Positions 51,087 to 51,087 of a stretch of DNA of 51,087 nt are shown here, piece by piece (positions within the stretch are counted from its first letter, which is position 1; each line of letters opens with the position of its first letter). This DNA is from Chloroflexota bacterium. GTDB taxonomy: Bacteria > Chloroflexota > Anaerolineae > Anaerolineales > Anaerolineaceae. The notes below the pieces were generated by a model. It did no database searches. It was not told the origin of the DNA and saw nothing but the letters and a program-made list of their open reading frames with translations. Position numbers and translations under genes: made by a program. The stretch covers positions 1 to 51,087 of the forward strand of contig JAAZKE010000097.1 of NCBI GenBank assembly GCA_012799995.1, written 5' to 3'.

Positions 51087-51087
51087 A

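Noticed and set aside
1..51087. CRISPR arrays, insertion sequences, tRNA or rRNA genes
   Set aside because: No regularly spaced repeats, transposase frames, tRNA-like cloverleafs or rRNA-like stretches were noticed on reading both strands; absence could be confirmed only by a search.

Overview
The window looks like a chromosomal segment of a bacterium of the class Anaerolineae (Chloroflexota), probably an anaerobic heterotroph. This is an inference from gene content: small secreted proteins with Thr/Pro-rich linkers (an Ig-like NBR1-type domain, a lamin-tail-like domain), a bacterial Elp3, a membrane-anchored CapA protein, the dnaX-ybaB-recR block and archaeal-type central-carbon enzymes. I see no rRNA, tRNA, insertion sequence, phage gene or CRISPR array.

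Layout. 1-7.0 kb: tail of a plus-strand gene, then a minus-strand run of a PLP aminotransferase, a branched-chain-amino-acid-type ABC transporter (livF, livG, livM, livH, no binding protein), a ketopantoate-reductase-family enzyme and an archaeal-type ornithine cyclodeaminase-like protein, with a frameshifted GtrA-like gene just upstream. 7.5-12.6 kb (plus): type 2 IPP isomerase, GTP cyclohydrolase I, an alpha-oxoamine synthase resembling serine palmitoyltransferase, a HAD-family protein and a secreted Ig-like protein. 12.7-16.0 kb (minus): recR, ybaB, dnaX and a lamin-tail-like protein. 16.1-26.6 kb: NYN nuclease, TspO, two exported or membrane unknowns, elp3, capA, a large glycosyltransferase-like membrane protein and an XPB-N-like protein. 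26.7-30.7 kb: a MIP18-family protein, a biotin-dependent carboxyltransferase subunit and a ParB-like/universal-stress fusion.

The second half is mostly a catabolic island. Minus strand: ROK kinase, LarA racemase homologue and a split transketolase. Divergently: an IclR regulator with a meta-cleavage lower pathway (hydrolase, hydratase, aldolase, acylating acetaldehyde dehydrogenase), whose hydratase gene carries two one-base deletions. Convergent to that: an inositol cluster (iolG, iolB, iolD, iolE) followed by an archaeal-type GAPDH and an archaeal-type phosphoglycerate kinase. The likely logic is that inositol is turned into ring-opened deoxy-gluconate and then triose phosphate, which the GAPDH-PGK pair oxidises with ATP gain; kinase and aldolase steps are not encoded here. 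The window ends with ettA, a SUI1/YciH factor, a zinc-ribbon membrane protein, a PfkB kinase and a partial secreted protein.

The points most worth follow-up are the archaeal-type GAPDH-PGK pair beside the inositol genes (with a substituted active-site Arg in PGK), the exactly locatable double frameshift in the hydratase gene, the serine-palmitoyltransferase-like gene paired with a HAD protein, and several genes whose -10 box sits so close to the start codon that they are probably leaderless. Function calls come from recognising motifs and family patterns by eye; no database search was run.
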